This document shows, one piece after another, positions 35,941-45,082 of a DNA stretch of 64,000 nucleotides. The position numbers were made by a program, and so were the translations under genes. Source of the DNA: VXYL01 sp965200375 (GTDB lineage Bacteria > Pseudomonadota > Gammaproteobacteria > Pseudomonadales > Azotimanducaceae). The DNA lies in NCBI GenBank assembly GCA_965200375.1, contig OZ241353.1, positions 496,001 to 560,000 of the forward strand, written 5' to 3'. Position 1 is the stretch's first letter. Each line of letters begins with the position of its first letter. The notes beneath the pieces are model-generated. The model had not been told where the DNA came from, ran no database searches, and saw nothing but the letters and a program-made list of their open reading frames with translations.

Positions 35941-36278
35941 AGGTTCGATTCCGAATTTGACATGGCAAATGGCACGTTTCGTCTGTCGTCGCCTCGGCGT
36001 GCGCTGCTTGAGGATGTGCCGCCCCGCAAGGCCGCCGGCATCCCGGCCCTGCGACGAAACCCGCCCGCTGGAACACGCGTCATTTTGGAAGCGGCACACT
36101 AGAGGCGGTGACCCGATTGCAATGACGGATGGGCTGGCGGCACGGGTGCCGATCTGGACCATCACTCCAATGTGGCTTTGGTACTAGAGGCGGCGACCCT
36201 CTCTTCTTGCGAGGCTTACCGTCGCGCTCCCTGCCGTGAACGGCATCGCGGCGGCACTGGCGTCGATCGAACGAGAAG
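35941..36278. other. 338-bp intergenic stretch holding a dispersed repeat
   Basis: No supported gene. It contains the repeat at 36099-36183 and a 22-codon frame beginning MTDGLAARVPIWTITP that matches the start of a longer frame near 49075. Confidence 0.5.
36099..36183 (+). repeat. Dispersed intergenic repeat, copy 1
   Basis: About 85 bases matching 49014-49096 in inverse orientation with a few substitutions and a 2-base length difference. The first 16 bases of the unit (CTAGAGGCGGYGACCC) occur again immediately after it at 36184. Confidence 0.7.
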
Positions 36279-38603
36279 CTACGGCAGTCGAAACGCCGTC
36301 AGACGCCCCGGCTCCAGGCCCGTGCCGGTGGCGACGACGACGAACTGCCTGCCGCCGGCTAGATACGTCATCGGCGGCGCGGACCTGTGCGTACCTTGCA
36401 GCTCGTGCGTCCAGACCACCGCGCCGGTGGCCTTGTCCAGCGCCCGCAGGCTCGACGGCTGCTGCCAGCCGTTGCGGTGGCCGTGGAAGATCAGCGTCCT
36501 GGTCACAAGCAGGCCGGGGGCGTTTTGGGGCACGCCCAGGTCCGGCAGGTCCAGCCCTTCGAGCAGCGGATGCTCCTTGGGGCCGACGCCGTTGGCGACC
36601 TGCCAGGCGATGTCGCCGGTGTCCAGCCGGTAGGCGGTGATGCTGGCCCAGGGCGGCTTGACCACCGGCAAGCCTTCCACGTCGACGCCCGACGGGCGTA
36701 TTCGATAGGGAAAGCCGAAACGCTTGGCGTCGATCTTCCGCGCCTTGAGCAGGAAGGGCCAGCGCCGAGACGCCACGTACAGCATGCGGGATTCGGGATC
36801 GAACGCGGCGCCGCCCCAGTTGGCGCCGCCCCAGCCCGGCACCACCAGGCTGCCGGCTTCGGACGCCGGCAGGAACAGGCCGCCGAGGCGGACGCCCTCC
36901 ATCGCGGCGAGCGCCCTCTCCCGCAGGCTCGGCGTCAGATCAAGGAGATCCTCTTCGCTCGCGCCCTGCATTTCGAACGGCGGCGGCCAGCTGGGGAAGG
37001 GCTGCGTGGCAGACGCCTGCTCGCCGGCCAGATCGCTCCCCGGCACGGCCTTGTCCTGGATCGGCCACAGCGGCTCGCCGGTGGCGCGGTTGAAGACGTA
37101 CAGGAAGCCCACCTTGCTCACCTGCGCCAACGCCGGCACGGGCTTGCCGCCCTGCACCAAGTCCGCGACCACCGGCGCCGCCGGCAGGTCGTAGTTCCAG
37201 ATGTCGTGGCGAACCGTCTGGAAGTGCCAGATGCGCTTGCCGGAACGGGCGTCGAGGGCGACCACGGACGTGCCGAACAGGTTGTCGCCGGGGCGCAGGC
37301 CACCGTAGAAGTGGCTGGTCGGCGCCGTCACCGGCAGATAGACGTGGCCGCGCCCGGCATCGCAGCTCATCATGGACCAGACGTTGGTATTGCCCATCCA
37401 GCGCCAGGACTCGTCGCCCCAGGTTTCGTGGCCGAACTCGCCCGGCTGCGGCACCGTCTTGAACGCCCACAGCTGCTTGCCGGTGTACACGTCGAAGCCG
37501 CGCACGTCGCCGAGCGGCACGTTGTCCTGCCAGTTGCCGCCCCGACGCCAGTTGCCGCCCCGATGGGCGAAGTGCGAGTTGTCCGAGGTCTGGTTGCCGA
37601 CCACCAGCACGTCGCCGCACACCGCCGGCGCGTAGTTCCAGGACGCGGCGCGGCGGCGAATGGGGCGCCGCAGGCCCTGCGTCAAGTCGACGCGGCCGTC
37701 CTTGCCGAAGCCCTTGTAGGGTTCGCCGGTTTCCGGGGAGAGCGCGTACAGCCAGCCGTCGCTGGCGGTGAGCAGTATGCGGTCTTCGCCTTTGCCTTCT
37801 TGCCTGGCATCTCGATGGTAGGCAACGCCGCGGGTGGAGAACCCGAACATCGCCGGCCGCGGGCCGTCGCCGGTGCCCGGATCGAAGGTCCAAAGCGCCT
37901 TGCCGGTGATCGGGTCCAGCGCGGCGACGGCGGAGAACGCCGTGCGCACGAACAACCGCCCGCCGACCATCAACGGCGTCGCCTTGAAGCCGTCCGGCAC
38001 CTTGCGCTCGCCGCCGCCGAGGTAGCGGTGGTTGTCGAACGCCTCCCAGACCCAGGCGACCTGGAGCTTCCCGGAGTTCGCCGCGTCTATCTGCGCCAGC
38101 GGCGAGTACTTGCGGGCGCCGAGATCGCCGCCGTAGGCAGGCCAGTCGCCGTGGGCCGTGGAGTAGTCGAAGGGGCGCTTGTGGTCCCGGGGCGGCCCGG
38201 TCTGCTCCGCCGGCGAAGACTCCTCGGCGCTGGGATCGGGCTGCCCCGCCTGGGCCGTGCGGTCGGCGAGGGCCTGCTCCTCGGTGCGCGGGGACCTCTC
38301 GCGGCTGCGCCCCCCCCCCCCCCCCCCCAGCCACGCCACGTCTATGGCGGCGACGCCCCGCCGATCGCGTTCCGCGAGCAGCCACAGGCCGCGTTCGTTG
38401 TGGCCCTGGCCGCCTTGCGGCGTCAGGTGGCAGAAGCCGCAGTCCCGGGCACCGAATTCAAGCGCCGGAGGCAGGTGCTCGGGGCTCGCGGCGACAGACT
38501 GGACGACGAACGCCAGCAGCGCCGCCCCGGCGCTCGCGCCAAGCCGCGAAAGCGTTCCGGATGGCGGGTCGCGGGTGGCTTGGCGCACAGCGCACTGTGC
38601 CAT
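36279..38603 (-). CDS. Secreted PQQ-dependent dehydrogenase with N-terminal cytochrome-like domain
   Basis: 774 residues. After a signal peptide (to about residue 40) comes a haem-like CGFCH at 55-59, then a Gly6 run at 93-98 encoded by 19 consecutive G, a charged linker, and a quinoprotein beta-propeller (WPAYGGDLGARKYSPLAQI, TGKALWTFDPGTG, RRAASWNYAPAVCGDVLVVGN, KVGFLYVFNRATGEPLWPI). It resembles membrane glucose/quinate-type quinoprotein dehydrogenases without their membrane domain. Start ATG 38603 follows GAGGAG at six bases. A change of one base in the poly-G run would put the whole catalytic domain out of frame. Confidence 0.82.
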   Translation of the reverse strand: MAQCAVRQATRDPPSGTLSRLGASAGAALLAFVVQSVAASPEHLPPALEFGARDCGFCHLTPQGGQGHNERGLWLLAERDRRGVAAIDVAWLGGGGGGRSRERSPRTEEQALADRTAQAGQPDPSAEESSPAEQTGPPRDHKRPFDYSTAHGDWPAYGGDLGARKYSPLAQIDAANSGKLQVAWVWEAFDNHRYLGGGERKVPDGFKATPLMVGGRLFVRTAFSAVAALDPITGKALWTFDPGTGDGPRPAMFGFSTRGVAYHRDARQEGKGEDRILLTASDGWLYALSPETGEPYKGFGKDGRVDLTQGLRRPIRRRAASWNYAPAVCGDVLVVGNQTSDNSHFAHRGGNWRRGGNWQDNVPLGDVRGFDVYTGKQLWAFKTVPQPGEFGHETWGDESWRWMGNTNVWSMMSCDAGRGHVYLPVTAPTSHFYGGLRPGDNLFGTSVVALDARSGKRIWHFQTVRHDIWNYDLPAAPVVADLVQGGKPVPALAQVSKVGFLYVFNRATGEPLWPIQDKAVPGSDLAGEQASATQPFPSWPPPFEMQGASEEDLLDLTPSLRERALAAMEGVRLGGLFLPASEAGSLVVPGWGGANWGGAAFDPESRMLYVASRRWPFLLKARKIDAKRFGFPYRIRPSGVDVEGLPVVKPPWASITAYRLDTGDIAWQVANGVGPKEHPLLEGLDLPDLGVPQNAPGLLVTRTLIFHGHRNGWQQPSSLRALDKATGAVVWTHELQGTHRSAPPMTYLAGGRQFVVVATGTGLEPGRLTAFRLP
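38310..38328. repeat. Poly-C tract of 19 bases inside the PQQ dehydrogenase gene
   Basis: Nineteen C on the + strand (G on the coding strand). The frame is open with this length. Confidence 0.9.
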
Positions 38604-38724
38604 TGGCATCTCCTCGAACCCGCCGGTACTTGCGGCATCCTCGCCAACGGCTTCAGTGTAGCACTGTTGCAGCGAGACGCCCAAGGCGGCCAGATTGATG
38701 CCGGCCTCTAGCCTCGGTACGATG

Positions 38725-38750
38725 CTTCCAATTTGGTTGCGAATCGGAAG
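38725..38750. promoter_or_regulatory. Inverted repeat upstream of the antitoxin gene
   Basis: Nine-base arms CTTCCAATT and AATCGGAAG pair with one mismatch across an 8-base spacer, ending seven bases before the antitoxin start. This position fits autoregulation by the ribbon-helix-helix antitoxin. Confidence 0.5.
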
Positions 38751-38757
38751 TTCTTAA

Positions 38758-38994
38758 ATGACGTCGATCACCATCAAGGGTGTACCGGCTCAGGTGCATG
38801 AACGCCTGAAGTCCGTTGCGTTGCGCAACCGGCGCAGCTTGCAGAACGAGGTCCTCTCCTGTTTGGAGCGTCATGTGGAACGGTCCTCTCCGCCCAAGGA
38901 GGAGCTGCTGGCACAGGCGGCCGCGCTACGGGCCAAGCTCCCTGCCTTGGATCACGGCTTGGTGGACGGCCTCAAGCGCCGCGGTCGCCCGTGA
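38758..38994 (+). CDS. FitA/VapB-type ribbon-helix-helix antitoxin
   Basis: 78 residues. The N-terminal TSITIKGVPAQVHERLKSVALRNRRSLQNEVLSCLERHV is the Arc-like ribbon-helix-helix of FitA-type antitoxins; the C-terminal tail ending LKRRGRP is toxin-binding. The toxin gene follows with a four-base overlap. Confidence 0.87.
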   Translation: MTSITIKGVPAQVHERLKSVALRNRRSLQNEVLSCLERHVERSSPPKEELLAQAAALRAKLPALDHGLVDGLKRRGRP

Positions 38995-39407
38995 ACATCG
39001 TCGTGGACACCAACGTTCTCGCCTGCTACTGGCTCCCGGGAGCGCACACGGACCTGGCCGTCGGCTTGCGCCGCGCCACGGACCTTTGGTACGCGCCAAC
39101 ACTCTGGCGGTCCGAGTTCCGCAGCGTCCTTGCAGGCTTTCTGCGCCGTGGCCACCTGAGTCTGGCGCAAGCGCAAGCGACCATGAAGGCCGCGGAGGCC
39201 GCCTTGGCGGATTGCGAGCGGGAGGTGAGTTCCGTGCGGGTCCTGGATTTCGTCTCGCAGTCGAATTGCTCCGCCTACGACTGCGAGTTCGTGGCTTTGG
39301 CAGCGGCGATGAACATTCCGCTGGTTACAGGGGACCAGCGCATTCTCAGCGGTTTTCCGGCCATTGCCGTGCGTATGGCCGATCTTGCGGAGGGCCCCGG
39401 GGCCTAA
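38991..39407 (+). CDS. VapC-type PIN-domain toxin, second module
   Basis: 138 residues. PIN acidic residues appear in MNIVVDTNVLACYWLPG (Asp6), RSEFRSVL (Glu), YDCEFVALA (Asp, Glu) and VTGDQRILSGFP (Asp). GTG start at 38991 overlaps the antitoxin stop (GTGA). A ribonuclease toxin by family; its target is not predictable. Not closely similar to the VapC at 13156. Confidence 0.88.
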   Translation: MNIVVDTNVLACYWLPGAHTDLAVGLRRATDLWYAPTLWRSEFRSVLAGFLRRGHLSLAQAQATMKAAEAALADCEREVSSVRVLDFVSQSNCSAYDCEFVALAAAMNIPLVTGDQRILSGFPAIAVRMADLAEGPGA

Positions 39408-39472
39408 GGCGCCCGCTTCTCGCCTCGTTGCCCCTACAATCCACCTCCTTTGCGGCCAAGGACTTAAGCGCC

Positions 39473-41275
<1,803 letters not shown>

Positions 41276-41334
41276 CCGCAGTCGCCAAGACGGCCCGCTC
41301 CAGCCACTTCACGTTCCGCAAACAGGACAAAGCC

Positions 41335-42621
41335 ATGCCCGATGCCAACGCCGCGCCGCTGCCCCTCGGCGACCCCAAGGACCTGGGGTTCGACCCGGAG
41401 CGTCTCTCCCGCATCGCGCCGGCGATGGAGGCGTTCGTCGCCGACGCCCGGGTGCCGAACCTCGTCACCTTGCTGGCCCGGCGCGGGCGCATCGTCCACC
41501 ACCACGCCTGCGGCGTGCTGGACCTGGACGACGACGCGCCGGCTGGCGTCGACACGCTGTTCCGCATGTGGTCCAACACCAAGCCCATCGCCGGCGCAGC
41601 GACGCTGATCCTCTACGAACGCGGCCTGCTGACGCCGGACGATCCGGTGGCCAAGTTCCTGCCGGAGTACGCGGACCAGCGCGTGTTCAACCCCGCCGAG
41701 CCGATGGCGCCGGTGGCCGCCAAACGCGGCATCACCGTTCGCGACTGCCTCACCAACACCACCGGCCTCGCCAATCCGACGACCATGCCGCACGTCTACC
41801 GCCAGCAGCACCGCGAGGCCCTCGCCACCGTCGGCTGGCTGCGGGACGACGCCAACATGCTGGCGCGGCCGAAGGGCCAGGACGGCGCACCGCCGCCGAC
41901 CAGCCGCGAGCGCGTCCGCGCCCAGGCCGCCCTGCCTCTCGCGGCACACCCGGGCGAGGAGTTCAGCTACCACCTGGGCTATCCGCTCCTCTCCGCAGTG
42001 CTCGAGGAAGCCAGCGGCCAGCGCCTCGACGCGCTGTTCCAGGACAGCATCTTCGCGCCCCTCGGCATGAAGGACACGGGCTTCTATCTCGAGGACGGCG
42101 CCCTGCCCCGCTTCGGCGCCAGCTACATGCCCCGCAAGGTGGACGGCGAGATGCGCCTCGTCGCCGTCAACAAGGCCGCCACCAGCGAGAAGACCACCGG
42201 CCCGAGGACGGAGTTCGCCGCTGGCGGCGACCTGGGCGGCGTCCTCTCGACCGCCGGCGACTACGCCCGCTTCGGCCAGATGCTGCTGAACGGCGGCGAG
42301 CTGGACGGCGTCCGCATCCTCGGCCGCAAGACGGTGGAGCTGATGCTCGGCAACCACACCGGCGACATGAAGATTCCCATTACCGGACCGGGCTTCCACT
42401 GGGGCCTGGGCGTCGGCGTCTACCACGGCCGCGGCCGCTTCCCGCTGATCCGCTCACCTGGCACCTACGGCTGGGGCGGCGCCGCCGGCACCGTCTATTT
42501 CGCGGACCCCGCCGAAGAACTGCTCGGCGTCTGCCTCACCCAGGTGATGGCCCACGGCACCATGCCCAACAACACCTACCAGGAGGACTTCCAGCGGCTG
42601 GCGTACCAGGCCCTAGTGTAG
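41335..42621 (+). CDS. Serine hydrolase of the beta-lactamase/esterase (class C-like) family
   Basis: 428 residues, no signal peptide, so cytoplasmic. The catalytic SxxK is SNTK at 80-83 in FRMWSNTKPIAG; the second motif is YHLGY near 212 and the third is GWGGAAGT near 380, in place of KTG. Such proteins are mostly esterases or lactonases rather than true beta-lactamases. It follows the monooxygenase gene in the same direction. Confidence 0.88.
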   Translation: MPDANAAPLPLGDPKDLGFDPERLSRIAPAMEAFVADARVPNLVTLLARRGRIVHHHACGVLDLDDDAPAGVDTLFRMWSNTKPIAGAATLILYERGLLTPDDPVAKFLPEYADQRVFNPAEPMAPVAAKRGITVRDCLTNTTGLANPTTMPHVYRQQHREALATVGWLRDDANMLARPKGQDGAPPPTSRERVRAQAALPLAAHPGEEFSYHLGYPLLSAVLEEASGQRLDALFQDSIFAPLGMKDTGFYLEDGALPRFGASYMPRKVDGEMRLVAVNKAATSEKTTGPRTEFAAGGDLGGVLSTAGDYARFGQMLLNGGELDGVRILGRKTVELMLGNHTGDMKIPITGPGFHWGLGVGVYHGRGRFPLIRSPGTYGWGGAAGTVYFADPAEELLGVCLTQVMAHGTMPNNTYQEDFQRLAYQALV

Positions 42622-43116
42622 TGTGTGCCACCTAGTCGCCGCAAGTCCTTGATCTAGCAAGGTTTTCCCGAAGGCGCGATGGCTTGACATAAGAGTTTGC
42701 CATAAGTCGAGCGGCGCTTGGGCGACATCGGGCGCTTCGCACCGGCGAGCTGCCGGAAGGCGTCTTGGTCGCCAATGGGCTTGCCAGCCGGCGGCCGGTG
42801 CGCTTCCAAGCGACCAAAGGCTTGCCGCGGCGAGCGTACTTCGATTGGAAGAGGGCAGGATGCAACGCCAAGACGAATCCCCCCCCCCCCCCCCCCCCCG
42901 TGGTTGGATAGCCGCGTTCGCGACGGAGGATTCGAGCCTTCGGCTTGGGGCCGGGGCGCCTGCCGAACAAGGTTGGCGAGACCATTGGCGGTCGCTCCGT
43001 CCGTGGTCGCGCAAGCAACGGCCCAATAGGCAGGAAGGACATAGTGCGTTCTCGAGTCAAGCACGGCCCGGTCACTGGCCGGATTGCAGACTTGGGAACG
43101 CAACGGAGACAGACGA
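42622..43116. other. 495-bp gap with a 21-base poly-C tract and no supported gene
   Basis: An unstarted + frame from about 42690 into the poly-C run reads like protein (LPEGVLVANGLASRRPVRFQ) and may be a gene remnant; after the tract all frames lose sense. A tRNA-like T-arm motif near 42925 is not supported by the other arms. Confidence 0.4.
42879..42899. repeat. Poly-C tract of 21 bases
   Basis: Twenty-one C in a row in a non-coding stretch, the second long homopolymer in the window. Confidence 0.9.
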
Positions 43117-43905
43117 ATGAAAAACGCCATGCTCGCCATCCTGGCGGTGGCTTTGGCAGCGCTCGCGCCTTTCGCAATGGCCGCGGAGGGCGACAGCGAC
43201 AGAGACCCAAACGCCGGCGTCAGCCAGCCGACCATGCGCGAACTGGCGAACAAGATCGACCATGTTGTTAGGCGTCTTGGCACTCTCACGGCCACGGTCT
43301 CGACGGCAACAGACGTGGACGCGCTCACAACCGAAGTACGCACGCTCTCTAGCACTGTCTCCGCCAACCACACAACCATCGTCGGGAAGTTCGCGCCGCA
43401 GATGGCAGTGGTAATGTCGGTTCCGCAATGGCTGTCGCGCTTCAACGGGCTTGCCAGCGATGCTCCCGGCTACTTTGCCCAACCCCACTACCTCATAGGC
43501 GAAAGCACTATCCCAGGCTTCCCAGCGGGAACCGTAGGCACGAACGGATCGTTTACGGATGCCACGCTGCCGGCCGGCACCTACCTTTTCGAATTGCAGC
43601 AACCCTACGGCGACAACACGATCTGCCAAAGGGGGCTCTCTCGAAGGCATGGCATCGCCAATGCTGGTTCTCGGTACGTTGCCGCCTGCCCCAGGGTGCG
43701 CCTGCATCCGTTCAACAACAGCACGAGGCTGGAGGATGGCTACGGCATCTACACCTACGCGACGCCGGCGAGTTTCCAGCTGCGCCACAAGTGGCCACCT
43801 GGCTTGAAGTTCAGCGAGGACACAACCCTGTCGGCAACGGAAAGGGCAAACGCCAAATCCTTCGCCAGCTACACCGGCGCGGTGCGGATTACGAAACTCA
43901 AGTAG
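43117..43905 (+). CDS. Secreted protein of unknown function
   Basis: 262 residues with a clear signal peptide (MKNAMLAILAVALAALAPFAMA, cleavage before AEG). Residues 35-90 form a short coiled coil (REL..KIDHVVRRLGTL..., TTEVRTLSSTVSAN). The rest is a beta-rich domain with FTDATLPAGTYLFELQQP and two Cys (CQRGLS, ACPRV) that may pair. I do not recognise a family. GC is lower than in flanking genes, which suggests transfer. A small gene follows after 21 bases. Confidence 0.65.
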   Translation: MKNAMLAILAVALAALAPFAMAAEGDSDRDPNAGVSQPTMRELANKIDHVVRRLGTLTATVSTATDVDALTTEVRTLSSTVSANHTTIVGKFAPQMAVVMSVPQWLSRFNGLASDAPGYFAQPHYLIGESTIPGFPAGTVGTNGSFTDATLPAGTYLFELQQPYGDNTICQRGLSRRHGIANAGSRYVAACPRVRLHPFNNSTRLEDGYGIYTYATPASFQLRHKWPPGLKFSEDTTLSATERANAKSFASYTGAVRITKLK

Positions 43906-43926
43906 GCGACTGCCGGAGGTTCAACG

Positions 43927-44140
43927 ATGGCGAAACAAACGACGACCAAGCAAGCGGCGGTTTGGAAACCGCCGCGGCTTAGCAAGCTCTCTCTTGGAAG
44001 CACCGACAGCGGCATCAAAAGCCCCTTCTATTCCAGGGGAAATTATCTACGAAGGGGCTCCGTATTATGTGCCCACACAAAGCACTTGCGGCTACCGTAT
44101 GCCATTGTCCGGTGAATCCGCCCTGCCCAATTGCCAATAG
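43927..44140 (+). pseudogene. Small RiPP-precursor-like gene with an apparent single-base frameshift
   Basis: A strong GGAGG at 43915-43919 precedes ATG 43927. The leader-like start MAKQTTTKQAAVWKPPRLSK contains W-x-x-P-x-L, then LSLGSTDSG, resembling the YxxPxL recognition motif used by PqqD-like RRE domains in lasso and related peptides. As written the frame stops at 44115 after an unlikely tail; removing one G from GGGG at 44037-44040 gives SREIIYEGAPYYVPTQ, STCGYRMPLSGESALPNCQ and a stop at 44140, a natural-looking two-Cys end (about 70 residues). It could be an intact gene with a sequencing error. No modification enzyme is nearby. Confidence 0.4.
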
Positions 44141-44256
44141 TCGAAAGCGCTTGCTTCGCCAGTGCCACCTAAGGCGCTCTCAAGGCACACTGGCAGCGCG
44201 GTTTCCAATCGACACAAGCCTTGCTCGCAACGATTGGCAAACCTAACTCGAACGCT

Positions 44257-44304
44257 CGCCGCGGAAGACGACGAAGTTTCTTCAACGCCGCGGCGGGCTT
44301 TTCC
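44257..44304 (+). terminator. Possible hairpin terminator
   Basis: Arms CGCCGCGG (44257-44264) and CCGCGGCG (44288-44295) pair perfectly over a 23-base loop and are followed by GGGCTTTTCC. The T run is short, so this is a weak call. Confidence 0.3.
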
Positions 44305-44437
44305 TATCTAGCGGCGAGTTTCTGCCTAGCTCTGAACGCTTGAAAAAAGGTGCGCGGCCGGCTTTTTCTGCGCTTTCAAGGCAGGCAAGTTTTTCGCGCC
44401 GCTAGCCGCGGCGAAGAAAAGAAACTGGCGAAAAAAA

Positions 44438-44839
44438 ATGGCGTCAATCGAAGTTCTGCGCGGCAGGATTTTCCGAACTGAACTTAGGGCGTCTATCAGG
44501 ACGTTCGGCAGCGACAGAGACAAGGCGAACTGGCTAACGTGCAACGCCGCGGTAAAACTCTCCGCCGAGCGCAATCCGCAATGGTCTGCTAGGGAAGTCG
44601 CAAGGCACGTTATCCGCAACCAGCCTTCCACTGTCGAACTCGCAACGCGAATCGCCAAGCCCTACGGTTCTGCCAAGGACGTGATCCTCGAACAGGCGCA
44701 GTTCTGGCGCGAACGCGAACTGCCGGACGATCCGTGGCTGGCGTTCGCTTGGTCGTACTTCGGCAGAGACCAAAGCGCAATCGACGCGGCAGATTCTTCG
44801 GGATTGGAAGCCGGCAGCTCGGCCGTGGTCGCGCCGTAA
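44438..44839 (+). CDS. Hypothetical protein, 133 residues
   Basis: Soluble, balanced composition, with helical stretches (AVKLSAERNPQWSAREVARHVI and VILEQAQFWRERELPDD). No recognised motif. Preceded by AT-richer sequence with runs of A (GAAAAAAA just before the start) but no clear ribosome site. Belongs to the lower-GC islet with the secreted and RiPP-like genes. Confidence 0.45.
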   Translation: MASIEVLRGRIFRTELRASIRTFGSDRDKANWLTCNAAVKLSAERNPQWSAREVARHVIRNQPSTVELATRIAKPYGSAKDVILEQAQFWRERELPDDPWLAFAWSYFGRDQSAIDAADSSGLEAGSSAVVAP

Positions 44840-44925
44840 TGTCGGGCACGGGTCCGGGGCCCCGCGGTTCGGCTCCATGGCCCGTGGCGCGTGGAGCAGG
44901 TGGTGCCGTGCCACGGATAGTGCGT

Positions 44926-44945
44926 ACCGTACACATGTGTACGGT
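44926..44945. promoter_or_regulatory. Perfect 20-base palindrome, core CGTACAC-AT-GTGTACG
   Basis: ACCGTACACA followed by its exact reverse complement, about 137 bases before the deacylase gene. It shares its 16-base core layout with 30913-30928. Likely a dimeric repressor operator. Confidence 0.55.
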
Positions 44946-45082
44946 AACGTTGCCCCCGGCGCCCACTGGCTGGCAGTGTCCATCGCGAGAGCTGATGGAT
45001 CGGCAGCCGCTCACTAGCTGGGCCAACGTGTTCGGACGGGCGTATGATGGGGCTAGAGGGGATTGAACGCAGGAGGGAACCC

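Noticed and set aside
42900..42945. tRNA-like T-arm sequence (GATTCGAGCC / GGCTCGAATCC)
   Set aside because: A five-base stem and seven-base loop can be drawn, but the loop does not match the conserved T-loop on either strand and no anticodon or acceptor arm fits the surrounding bases.
43927..44140. Classical lasso peptide precursor
   Set aside because: The Thr before the putative core is present, but no Asp or Glu lies at core position 7-9 for ring closure, and no B or C protein genes are adjacent.
44926..44945. SlmA binding site
   Set aside because: The palindrome differs from the known SlmA consensus GTGAGTACTCAC, so linking it to the slmA gene in this window is not justified.
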